A stretch of DNA of 64,000 bases from Gemmatimonadales bacterium (GTDB taxonomy: Bacteria > Gemmatimonadota > Gemmatimonadetes > Palauibacterales > Palauibacteraceae), in the NCBI GenBank assembly GCA_009838765.1, contig VXQX01000024.1, forward strand, positions 1 through 64,000, read 5' to 3'. Positions 44,123-52,348 of the stretch are shown in pieces. Each line of letters begins with the position of its first letter. Position 1 is the stretch's first letter. A model generated the notes under the pieces. It ran no database searches, had not been told where the DNA came from, and saw only the letters and a list, made by a program, of their open reading frames with translations. A program made the translations under genes and the position numbers.

Positions 44123-46416
44123 ATGAACGTGTGAGAGTATTTGATCATGATGTTTCGCCCCGCCGACCACGGCAGCATCGGATCGAACCCGCGGCTCCGT
44201 TCGAAGTTGAACCCTTCATTATATACAATCCAGAGGTCTGTGCCCTCTCTGAAGTGATAGCGGAAGCGCGCGTTGACGCTCGTCCGCTCGTCGAGGTTGT
44301 TGTACTGCGCGAAGGCGCCGAACGAGATGTGCGTGTTGAAGGCGAAGTTCAGCCGCAGCCGTCCCAGGTGCGTCGTCGTCGCCTCGCCCCGGCCGGGGAA
44401 CTCGAGGCGGTTCACCTCGTAGCCGCCGACGACCTCCAGGTAGCGGGAGACGGTCCACGTGGGGTTGAAGATGAGGCCCACGCGCCGCCCGTCGTAGAAG
44501 CTCCCCGCCGTCGTCCGGATGTCGCCCCGCACGATCGTGCTGCGCGGCAGCTGCCAGTCGATTCCGACTTCGTGAAACCGGTATTCGCCGGGCTGGATGG
44601 ACACCGCGCCGACCCGGAACGGACTCCGGATGTCCTCGAGCTGCACGTTCGAGTAGGCGGTGATGTTGGCGGTCGACTTGAAGTCCAGCGATACCGAGGG
44701 GCGGATCGAGCGGGATTCGACCGTGAGGTCGGCGTTGCGGTAGTAGTTCTCGCCCATCACATGCAGGGTGATCGCGTTCAGTGTCGCGTCGGCGCCTCTC
44801 AGCCAGGTATGGGCCAACTGCCCGCCGAACAGCGTGAAGTCATTACGCAACTGGAAGCCGAGGCGCGGCAGGTAGTCCGGGCCCACGCGCCGGTAGAAGA
44901 AGTTGTACCAGACGCCGCGGTCCGTCCGCCGCTCCCAGCGCGCCCGCACGAGGCTCGCGTCGAGTACGTTCCGCTCCCTGACGACCTCGTCCTGCGTTTG
45001 CGCCCAGGTCGCCGTGAGATACTCGTTCCCGAACAGGCGCAGCTGCGAGTCCAGGCCGTAGGCGACGTTGTTCCGGCCGTTGGATCCATAGCGGGTCGTG
45101 AGGATTCCCCCAACGAACGAATACGGATTGAGCACCTGCTGCTTGAGGCGCATGACCCCCATGTTTTCGCCCGACCGCCCCGCGGCCGGGGCCGTCTGCA
45201 TATTGAGGATCCCGAAGTCCAGGCCCCCGAGCCGGCCGACCAGCCTCGCGCCTCCGTAGATGCGGACGAGATCACCCCCTTCGAGCCCGATGCGGCGGCT
45301 GAAGAAGACGCGGTCCGTGAACCCTCCCGTCCCGAAGTCGAAAGTTGAGGAGCGTTCCTGGAAGAACTGACGTTTCTCGGGGAAGAAGAGCGAGAACCGG
45401 GTGAGGTTCACCTGCTGGTCGTCCGCCTCCACCTGCGCGAAGTCGGTGTTGACCGTGAGGTCGATCGCCAGGTTGGACGAGGGAGAGTACTTGAGATCGA
45501 CGCCCGGCTCTGCCACCTGGTCCCGCTCGGTCCCCCAGAAGGAGGCGGCGTCCGATCGCTCCCGGAGGACCGGAGTCCGGCTCAGGCCCCCGAGGACGTA
45601 CGGGGTCACGTAGGCCGGCGTCGTGGGTCGGACGCCGCGCAGCGTCATGCGCTGGCCCTGCGACGGCTTGAGAAAGCCTCCCTGCCCCCATTCGCGGCCG
45701 ATGAACGGGAAGACGTGGCGCTCGTTCTTCCGGGCGAGGAAGCGGTAGACGATGATCCCCATCGTCACCTCGTCCCCCCGCGCCTGGAAGCCGAGAGTGG
45801 AGAACGGGACCCGGTATTCCGCGAACCAGCCCTCGTCGTTCTGCGACGTGACGACCTGCCAGTGGGCGTTCCAGTCCGCGTTGAACGGCATCGCGTCGCC
45901 CGTGAAGTCGCCGTCGTTGGAGAGCGAGCGGTCCTGGCGGACGCCGGCGGGCGTGGTCCCCAGCCAGACGCCGGTCTCGTAGTCGTTGTAGCTGTCGATC
46001 ACGAACGAGAGGAGATCGTCGCCGCTGAACGCATCCCGGTAGTAGGTGTTCGCCCGGATTCCATCGGGGTTCGAGTCGTACATCCGGCCGGAGAGATAGA
46101 GGTACTCGTCGTCGTGCGCGATCCGGACCTCGGTCCGCTCCGTCATCTCGCCCCCGTGGGTGGGCGCCCACATGAACATCGGGAGCGGCTCGATTGCAGC
46201 CCAGGCGGGCTCGTCGACGACGCCGTCGAGGTCGATCTCCCCCGCGAGTCGCGCGATGGGAACCGGGACGGGCGACCGGAGCCCCGTGACGTCGGCCACT
46301 TCCGAGTCACCGGTCTGCGCGGAGACGGCGGGGGCCGCGAGCAGACAGACCGGCACCATCCACGCGTACGGAGTCGCGAGTCGCCGACGTCGACGGCCGA
46401 TGTGGGTCAACGGCAT
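44116..46416 (-). CDS. CBM9-like/DUF5916 outer-membrane barrel protein, copy 2
   Basis: 766 residues, same architecture as its neighbours: signal peptide (start MPLTHIGRRRRR, hydrophobic core WMVPVCLLAAPAVSAQ), CBM9-type domain (LDGVVDEPAWAAIEP) and DUF5916 barrel (FFPEKRQFFQERSSTFDFGT; RVGPDYLPRLGFQLR) ending IKYSHTFIW. The start at 46416 gives a compact signal peptide; an upstream in-frame ATG (46467) only adds a polar leader. A 121-base gap upstream, the only real break within this triplet, holds a GGGGC/GCCCC hairpin (46521-46534). Confidence 0.88.
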   Translation of the reverse strand: MPLTHIGRRRRRLATPYAWMVPVCLLAAPAVSAQTGDSEVADVTGLRSPVPVPIARLAGEIDLDGVVDEPAWAAIEPLPMFMWAPTHGGEMTERTEVRIAHDDEYLYLSGRMYDSNPDGIRANTYYRDAFSGDDLLSFVIDSYNDYETGVWLGTTPAGVRQDRSLSNDGDFTGDAMPFNADWNAHWQVVTSQNDEGWFAEYRVPFSTLGFQARGDEVTMGIIVYRFLARKNERHVFPFIGREWGQGGFLKPSQGQRMTLRGVRPTTPAYVTPYVLGGLSRTPVLRERSDAASFWGTERDQVAEPGVDLKYSPSSNLAIDLTVNTDFAQVEADDQQVNLTRFSLFFPEKRQFFQERSSTFDFGTGGFTDRVFFSRRIGLEGGDLVRIYGGARLVGRLGGLDFGILNMQTAPAAGRSGENMGVMRLKQQVLNPYSFVGGILTTRYGSNGRNNVAYGLDSQLRLFGNEYLTATWAQTQDEVVRERNVLDASLVRARWERRTDRGVWYNFFYRRVGPDYLPRLGFQLRNDFTLFGGQLAHTWLRGADATLNAITLHVMGENYYRNADLTVESRSIRPSVSLDFKSTANITAYSNVQLEDIRSPFRVGAVSIQPGEYRFHEVGIDWQLPRSTIVRGDIRTTAGSFYDGRRVGLIFNPTWTVSRYLEVVGGYEVNRLEFPGRGEATTTHLGRLRLNFAFNTHISFGAFAQYNNLDERTSVNARFRYHFREGTDLWIVYNEGFNFERSRGFDPMLPWSAGRNIMIKYSHTFIW

Positions 46417-46537
46417 GTACCCAGGGTCGGGAGTGGCACGGGAAAGGTCTGCCCGCCGAAAGAACACCCCGGCGAGCCCGAGGGTTCAATCCCGGCGGTG
46501 GAGGGAGAGGCGGCAGCCGAGGGGCCGGCGCCCCGAG

Positions 46538-48862
46538 CTACCAGCTGAAGGTGTGGGAGTACTTGACCATGACGTTCCGCCCCGCCGACCACGGCAGCCG
46601 AGGGTCGAATCCCCGTTCGCGGTCGAAGTTCAGCCCCTCGTTGTACACGACCCAGAGATCCGTTCCCTCCCGGAAGTGGTAACGGAAGCGGGCGTTGATG
46701 CTCATGCGTTCGTCGAGGTTGTTGTACTGCGCGAACGTGCTGAACGAGACCTGCGGGTTGAGGGCGAAAGCGAGCCGGACCCGGCCGAGCTGCGTCGTTG
46801 CCGCCTCTCCCCGATCCGGAAATTCGATCCGGTTCACCTCGTAGCCGCCGCCGATCTCCAGGTAGCGGGACACGCTCCACATCGGGTTGAAGATCAGGCC
46901 CGCGCGCCGGCCGTCGTAGAAGCTCCCCACCGTAGTCCTGATGTCCCCGCGGAAGATCGCGGTGCGCGGCAGCATCCAGTCGACGCCCACCTCCCGGAAC
47001 CAGTACTCGCCCGGCGCGATCGAGAGGCCGGTGATGCGAAACGGCGTCCGGATGTCCTCGAACTGCGTGTTCGAATAGGCCGCAATCCGCGACCCCGACT
47101 TGAAGGCGAGTTCCAGTTCGGGGCGGATCGATTGCGACTCCGGCGTGACGTCGGCGTTGCGGTAGTAACTCTCGCCCATCACCGACAGCGTGACCGTGTT
47201 CAACGAGGCGGTCGGACCCTGGAGCCAGGTGTGGGCGACCTCGCCGCCGAAGAGCGTGAAGTCGCTGCGCAACTGGAAGCCGAGGCGCGGCGTGTAGTCG
47301 GGTCCCACGCGACGGTAATAAAGGTTGTACGACAGGCCACGGTCCGTTCTCCGTTCCCAGCGCACGCGGAACAGGCCCGCGTCGAGCGGATTCCGCTCGT
47401 TCACCCGTTCGTCGAACGTCTGTGCCCACGTCAGCGTCACCCACTCGTTGCCGAGCGGGCGGATCTGCGTGTCCACGCCGTAGGCGACGTTGTCCTCCCC
47501 GTTCCGTCCGAGCCGCGTCGCTACGATTCCGCCCACGAAGGAGTACGGATTGAGCACCTGCTGTTTGACCCGCATCACGCCGACGTTTTCCCCCGAGCGC
47601 TCTCCGGCGGGAGCCGTCTGCATGTTCAGCAGGCCGTAGTCGAGCCCTCCCATGCGGCCGACGACGCGGGCGCCGCCGTAGATGCGGACGAGTTCCCCCC
47701 GTTCGAGACCGACCCTCCGGCTGAAGAAGACGCGGTCGGTGAAGCCTCCGGTCCCGAAGTCGAAGGTCGAGGACCGCTCCTGGAAGAACTGGCGTTTCTC
47801 GGGGAAGAAGAGTGAGAACCGGGTGAGGTTGACCTGCTGCTCGTCCGCCTCGACCTGGGCGAAGTCGGTGTTGACCGTGAGGTCGATCGCCAGGTTGGAC
47901 GATGGCGAGTACTTGAGATCGACGCCCGGTTCCGTGGTCCGGTCCTGTTCCGTCGCCCAGTAGGCGGCCGCATCGGCGGGCTCGCGCAGCACCGGCGTCC
48001 GGCGCAGGCCCCCGAGCGCGTAGGGGGTCACATGGATCGGCGCGGTGGGTCGGACTTCGCGCAGCGTCACGCGCTGGGTCTGTGACGGCTTCATGAACGC
48101 GAGCCGGCCCCATTCCCTGGCGATCGGCGGGTACACCTGGCGTTCGTTCTTCCGGCCGATGTAGCGATAGATGGTGATTCCCATCGTCACTTCATCGCCC
48201 TCCGCCTGGAATCCCAACGTCGAGAACGGGATCCGGAACTCGGCGAACCACCCTTCCCCGTTGCGGGTCGTGCGGACAGTCCAGTGCGCATTCCAGTCCT
48301 GGTTGAAGGGCGGGAGATCGCCGCTGAACTCGGCATCGTTGGAAATCGAGCGGTCCTGCCGCACGCCGGCGGGGGTCGTGCCGAACCAGAGCGCCGTTTC
48401 GTAGTCGTTGTAGCTGTCGATCACGAACGAGAACAGGTCATCGCCGCTGTAACTGTCACGATAGAAGGTGTTTACACGGATGCCGTCCGGGTCCGAGTCG
48501 TACATCCTCCCGGAGACGTAGAGATACCGGTCATCGTGCGCGAGACGAATCTCCGTCCGCTCCGTCTGCTCGCCGCCGTGGGTGGGCGACATGATGAACA
48601 GCGGGAGTGGATCGATCGTCTCCCACACGGGCTCGTTCACGACCCCATCGACCTCGATCGTCTCGGAGATGCGGGCGATGGGCACCGGAGCGCGGGGCCG
48701 AAGCGCCGCAACGTCCACCTCATGCTCGGCGTTGGCCTGGGCCGCCAGCGCCGAGGCCGTGCACGAGGCCGCCACGGCGCCGGCGAACAGGGCTCCCGCG
48801 TGCCGGCCGACGCGCCCCGGCGAACCCCGCCGCGTGCGCAGGGACGACTTGCGGCTCCTCAT
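46538..48862 (-). CDS. CBM9-like/DUF5916 outer-membrane barrel protein, copy 3
   Basis: 774 residues. Signal sequence after a basic leader (MRSRKSSLRTRRGSPGR; core ALFAGAVAASCTASALAAQ), CBM9-type domain (VDGVVNEPVWETIDP), DUF5916 barrel with the same conserved blocks as copy 2, ending VKYSHTFSW. ATG 48862 overlaps the upstream methyltransferase stop (ATGA); a longer open frame upstream runs through the methyltransferase and is not used. By eye it is closest to copy 2, suggesting stepwise tandem duplication. Confidence 0.88.
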   Translation of the reverse strand: MRSRKSSLRTRRGSPGRVGRHAGALFAGAVAASCTASALAAQANAEHEVDVAALRPRAPVPIARISETIEVDGVVNEPVWETIDPLPLFIMSPTHGGEQTERTEIRLAHDDRYLYVSGRMYDSDPDGIRVNTFYRDSYSGDDLFSFVIDSYNDYETALWFGTTPAGVRQDRSISNDAEFSGDLPPFNQDWNAHWTVRTTRNGEGWFAEFRIPFSTLGFQAEGDEVTMGITIYRYIGRKNERQVYPPIAREWGRLAFMKPSQTQRVTLREVRPTAPIHVTPYALGGLRRTPVLREPADAAAYWATEQDRTTEPGVDLKYSPSSNLAIDLTVNTDFAQVEADEQQVNLTRFSLFFPEKRQFFQERSSTFDFGTGGFTDRVFFSRRVGLERGELVRIYGGARVVGRMGGLDYGLLNMQTAPAGERSGENVGVMRVKQQVLNPYSFVGGIVATRLGRNGEDNVAYGVDTQIRPLGNEWVTLTWAQTFDERVNERNPLDAGLFRVRWERRTDRGLSYNLYYRRVGPDYTPRLGFQLRSDFTLFGGEVAHTWLQGPTASLNTVTLSVMGESYYRNADVTPESQSIRPELELAFKSGSRIAAYSNTQFEDIRTPFRITGLSIAPGEYWFREVGVDWMLPRTAIFRGDIRTTVGSFYDGRRAGLIFNPMWSVSRYLEIGGGYEVNRIEFPDRGEAATTQLGRVRLAFALNPQVSFSTFAQYNNLDERMSINARFRYHFREGTDLWVVYNEGLNFDRERGFDPRLPWSAGRNVMVKYSHTFSW

Positions 48863-49617
48863 CGGTCTCGCCGCGTGAGAAGGAAGAACCATTGCGGCCC
48901 GCAGCGCAGGATCCCGCGCCGCAACCCGCCGGGGAGTATCGAGAGGACCCGCCAGACGGCCCGCCACTTCCGGCCCCCGCCACCGTTCAGCACCGATCGA
49001 ATCGCGTGTTCCGTCATGTCGGCACGTCGCAGCTCCGGGACATCCATCGCGCGCTGCAGCGAGCGGTACCCCAGGAAACGGATTCCGCGGTAGCTCCTTG
49101 CGCGCCCTGTCCAGCGAACGTAGCGGTCGGCAAGCCCCCGCGGCAGCCAACTCAGAAAAGGCAGCCGGTAGTGCGGCTCGAGGAATGCCCAGCGGCTTCC
49201 CGCGCTTACGTAGGCGGAACCTCCGGGTTTGAGCACGCGGGACACCTCCGCGAACAGCTCCCGCGGGTCGGCGACGTGTTCATAGAGGTGATTCACGATC
49301 AGAAAGTCGAAGCAGGCGTCGGCGGTCGGAAGCCGGGTCCCATCGGCCACGCAGGTCAGACCGCGTTCGATCACGACTCGCGGGTCCAGTTCGAAGCCGA
49401 TGATGGACTGCCCACTGAGCTTCTCGAGTTCGCGCTTGAGGAGGCCCGTGCCGCTCCCGAGATCGCCGACGACGCCCGCCGCGCGGATCCTCTCGCCCAC
49501 GATCCGGTCGAGCACCGCCGCCTTGCGGGTCCGGCTCTCCTTGTACTCGCGACTCGCCAGGAACTCCTCGTAGTAGTCTCGCCTGGCGGAGTCGGCCGGC
49601 GCTGACGACGGGCTCAT
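48859..49617 (-). CDS. SAM-dependent methyltransferase (type 11-like)
   Basis: 252 residues. Motif I GDLGSGTGLLKREL (about 52-65) and the NHLYEHVADPRELFAEVSRVLKPGG block are typical of methyltransferases acting on glycans or lipids in polysaccharide clusters. The C-terminal part is rich in Trp/Arg and may contact the membrane. ATG 49617 overlaps the K+ channel stop; the gene is embedded in the glycan block. Substrate unknown. Confidence 0.85.
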   Translation of the reverse strand: MSPSSAPADSARRDYYEEFLASREYKESRTRKAAVLDRIVGERIRAAGVVGDLGSGTGLLKRELEKLSGQSIIGFELDPRVVIERGLTCVADGTRLPTADACFDFLIVNHLYEHVADPRELFAEVSRVLKPGGSAYVSAGSRWAFLEPHYRLPFLSWLPRGLADRYVRWTGRARSYRGIRFLGYRSLQRAMDVPELRRADMTEHAIRSVLNGGGGRKWRAVWRVLSILPGGLRRGILRCGPQWFFLLTRRDR

Positions 49618-50522
49618 TCGAGTAGTTCGGTACCGCAGTGCTTGCAGTGGCGGGCATCCGGGTCGTGGCCGGACGAGGCGCAGCGCAGGCACAACCGCTC
49701 CATGGCGGCCCGCGCTCTCGCGTCGCGGCCACCCGTGATCTCGGCCGTCACGATGCCCGTCGGGACGGCGATCACGCCGTACCCCAGGATCATGAGGAGC
49801 GCGGCGAGCATCTGTCCCACCGTGGTCTGCGGCGTGATGTCGCCGAACCCCACGGTCGTCACGGTGACGATGGCCCAGTAGACCCCGCGGGGGATGCTGC
49901 TGAAGCCCGCCTCCGCTCCCTCGATCACGTACATCGCCGCGCCCACGAGGGTCACCACGACGAGCACCGCGACGATGAAGACGGCGACCTTGTAGGCGCT
50001 CGAGCGCAGCGCGTTGATCAGGAGTCGTTCTCCCCCGACGAACTGGGCGAGCTTCAGAACCCGGAACACGCGCAGCACCCGCAGCAGGCGGATGACCGCG
50101 AGCGCCTGCCCTCCCGGGATGAGCAGTCCCACGAAGTTGGGCAGGACTGCGAGCAGGTCGACGATCCCGAAGAAGGAACGGGCATATTGGCCCGCCCGCT
50201 CCGCGGAGATGAGGCGGAGCCCGTATTCGATCGTGAACAGCACGGTGAACACCCATTCGAGCGTCCACAGCAGGCCTCGAGCGCGAATGTTGAAATCCTG
50301 CACGCTCTCGAGCATCACGACGACGACGCTGGCGAGGATGACGCCGATGAGAATGAGGTCGAAGAGCCGCCCGGCGCGTGTCAGGTTGCCGAAGATGATG
50401 CGGTGGGCCTCGCACCTCCATCGCGGCCGCTTCGAGAAGACCGGGTGGTTCTTGTAGTCGATCGCCGGACGCGGAGGTTCCCGCCGGGACGGGAAGTACG
50501 ACATGGTGCGGTTTCTGGCCAT
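49614..50522 (-). CDS. Voltage-gated-type K+ channel with C-terminal zinc ribbon
   Basis: 302 residues, six membrane helices. S4 carries regularly spaced charges R145, R148, R151, R154 and K157; the pore has the K+ selectivity filter TVGFGD (223-228). After S6 comes a short tail with C278, C281, C293 and C296 (CLRC and CKHC), a zinc-ribbon-like end instead of a cyclic-nucleotide or RCK domain. ATG 50522 overlaps the GT2 stop; downstream it overlaps the methyltransferase. A channel inside a glycosylation operon is unexpected. Start MARNRTMSYF is preferred over long upstream extensions. Confidence 0.9.
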   Translation of the reverse strand: MARNRTMSYFPSRREPPRPAIDYKNHPVFSKRPRWRCEAHRIIFGNLTRAGRLFDLILIGVILASVVVVMLESVQDFNIRARGLLWTLEWVFTVLFTIEYGLRLISAERAGQYARSFFGIVDLLAVLPNFVGLLIPGGQALAVIRLLRVLRVFRVLKLAQFVGGERLLINALRSSAYKVAVFIVAVLVVVTLVGAAMYVIEGAEAGFSSIPRGVYWAIVTVTTVGFGDITPQTTVGQMLAALLMILGYGVIAVPTGIVTAEITGGRDARARAAMERLCLRCASSGHDPDARHCKHCGTELLE

Positions 50523-51313
50523 CACAGCCTCCGAAGGAGGGACCGCAGCCGCAGCGCCCACACCCGCCACACCGCCTCGCGCACGATCGCCCCCGACATC
50601 TTGCTCTGCCCGAGCCGGCGGTCCGTGAACACGATGGGGACTTCCCCGACACGAAACCCATGCTTCCATGCGCGGAAGTTCATTTCAATCTGAAACGTGT
50701 ACCCGGTCGACCCCACGCGATCGAGGTCGATCGCCTCCAATACGCGGCGCCTGAAGCACTTGAAGCCGCTCGTCGAGTCGGCGAGGCGCAGTCCCGTGGC
50801 GATGCGGGCGTACTTGTTCGCGTAGTAGCTGAGGAGCAGGCGCGACATCGGCCAGTTGATGACGTTCACCCCCGCAGTATAGCGGGATCCGACGACCACA
50901 TCGAAGCGGGAGGTCGCGGCGATCATGTCGGAAATATAGCGCGCGTCGTGCGAGCCGTCGGCGTCCATCTCGAAGATCCACTCGAAGTCCCGCTCCAGCG
51001 CCCAGCGGAAGCCGGCGATGTAGGCGGTGCCGAGCCCGAGCTTCCCTTCCCTGTGCAGGACGTTCACGCGCGGATCCGCCGCGGCGAGCGAGTCGACGAG
51101 GGCGCCTGTTGCGTCGGGCGATGCGTCGTCGACGACGAGGACCGAGAGCCGGCCGTCCTGCGCCAGCACGCCCTCGACGATCCCGGCGATCGAATCGACC
51201 TCGTTGTACGTGGGCAGGATGACGAGACCGCGCCCACTGCCCGCGAGAGCGGAAGCGGAGACCTGATCCCGGCCGGAATCGGCGGGCGAGGCGGCGGATT
51301 TTTCGGGGCTCAT
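50522..51313 (-). CDS. Polyprenol monophosphomannose synthase-like GT2
   Basis: 263 residues, soluble. GT2 fold: LVILPTYNEVDSIAGIVEG, VVDDASPDATG, EMDADGSHD (the DxD-type site), then TSGFKCFRRRVLEAID and RLGQSKMSG, which match Ppm1/DPM1 enzymes. It likely makes a polyprenyl-phosphate sugar (mannose or similar) used by the GT-C enzymes of this cluster on the outer side of the inner membrane. A 57-base gap separates it from the upstream membrane-protein gene. Confidence 0.9.
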   Translation of the reverse strand: MSPEKSAASPADSGRDQVSASALAGSGRGLVILPTYNEVDSIAGIVEGVLAQDGRLSVLVVDDASPDATGALVDSLAAADPRVNVLHREGKLGLGTAYIAGFRWALERDFEWIFEMDADGSHDARYISDMIAATSRFDVVVGSRYTAGVNVINWPMSRLLLSYYANKYARIATGLRLADSTSGFKCFRRRVLEAIDLDRVGSTGYTFQIEMNFRAWKHGFRVGEVPIVFTDRRLGQSKMSGAIVREAVWRVWALRLRSLLRRL

Positions 51314-51370
51314 CAGGCGGGCAACCTATCGACCCTCAGGCGGATCCCGCATCCGTTGCATCATCGGACC

Positions 51371-52348
51371 TCAAGGTTCGCCATCACGTGGGACGCTTGC
51401 GAATCGCAGCACGGCCAAGGTCAAGCCGAAAGACACGAGTTCCGCGCCCGTCGTCCAGAGGCGGGCCGCCAGCGCGAGCGCGGCGGCGGGTCCGGCCGGA
51501 ATCGCGGCCGCCGCAGCCAGGAGTGCCACGAGCATACCCTCGCGGACGACCAACCCTCCGGGCGCCACCAGGGCCAGGTAACCCACGACGTAGGACCCCG
51601 CAAAGACCCCTAGCGCCGCCGCGAAGCCGACGGTGTTGTCGAGCACCAATCCTTCGAGCAGTGCCAGGAAACCGAGTCCGTGGAGGGCCCAGATGAGCAG
51701 GCTTCCCACCACGGCGCTGCACAGTACCTTCCCGTCCAGCTCGACATCGTTCCGCTCGCCCGTCTCGCGCAGCAAGCGACGCCCCAGCCCCAGGACGGAG
51801 CGCAAGACGGGCGGCGTGAGCGCGGCGGCGAGGGCGATGCCGCCCGCGATCAGGGGCCACCGGCCGACGACCTCGAAGGCGCCGGCGCCCAGTGCCACGA
51901 GCGCCACGGCGACACCCGTGACCACGATGGCGGCCTGGAAGGCGATCAGCGTAGCGAAGGCCGTTGCGCCGGAATCGCCTCGACCGCGGATGTAGGTCAC
52001 CAGTCCGGCTACCTGCCAGATTTTCCCCGGCAGGTAGCGGCCGAGGTTGGAACCGAGCCACGCTGCGGCGGCTTCCGGCATCCCGGCACTGCCGCCCGCC
52101 GCCCGGAACATCGCGGCCCAGACAGCACCGCTCGCGCAGAGGGCCACAACTTCGCACGCGACTGCGACGGTCAGCCAAAAGGGCCGCACTCGCCAGCGCG
52201 ACATGCCCGCCGTCTCGAAGTCGCCCCACGCAGCCCAGCTGCCCGACAGCGCCAGGCCGACAGCGGTCAGGGCGGCAAGGAGGAAGACGGCGGTTCCGAG
52301 CGCGACCCACCGGCGGCCCGGCGCGGCGGGAGTGCGGTCCGCGGTCAC
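51371..52348 (-). CDS. LPG-synthase-TM / AglD2-type membrane protein
   Basis: 325 residues with about eight membrane helices. Blocks AAAWLGSNLGRYLPGKIWQV and YLALVAPGGLVVREGMLVALL match the lysylphosphatidylglycerol synthase TM domain family (UPF0104). These proteins often accompany polyprenyl-phosphate glycosyltransferases and may flip or move the lipid-linked sugar (inference). No catalytic LPG synthase domain is present. GTG 52348 overlaps the YfhO-type stop. Confidence 0.85.
   Translation of the reverse strand: MTADRTPAAPGRRWVALGTAVFLLAALTAVGLALSGSWAAWGDFETAGMSRWRVRPFWLTVAVACEVVALCASGAVWAAMFRAAGGSAGMPEAAAAWLGSNLGRYLPGKIWQVAGLVTYIRGRGDSGATAFATLIAFQAAIVVTGVAVALVALGAGAFEVVGRWPLIAGGIALAAALTPPVLRSVLGLGRRLLRETGERNDVELDGKVLCSAVVGSLLIWALHGLGFLALLEGLVLDNTVGFAAALGVFAGSYVVGYLALVAPGGLVVREGMLVALLAAAAAIPAGPAAALALAARLWTTGAELVSFGLTLAVLRFASVPRDGEP

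Noticed and set aside
42497-44134. Long + strand open frame opposite the first DUF5916 gene, and similar ones at 43912-45348, 46160-47815 and 53104-55065
   Set aside because: They mirror codon structure of GC-rich genes on the other strand; they are Arg/Pro/Val-rich, without domains, signals or ribosome sites.
46417-46537. Promoter or gene in the gap between DUF5916 copies 2 and 3
   Set aside because: Only a weak GGGGC/GCCCC hairpin; no convincing -35/-10 pair or conserved frame.
48863-49150. N-terminal extension of DUF5916 copy 3 into the methyltransferase gene
   Set aside because: The extension is the methyltransferase in another frame; the signal peptide begins at 48862.
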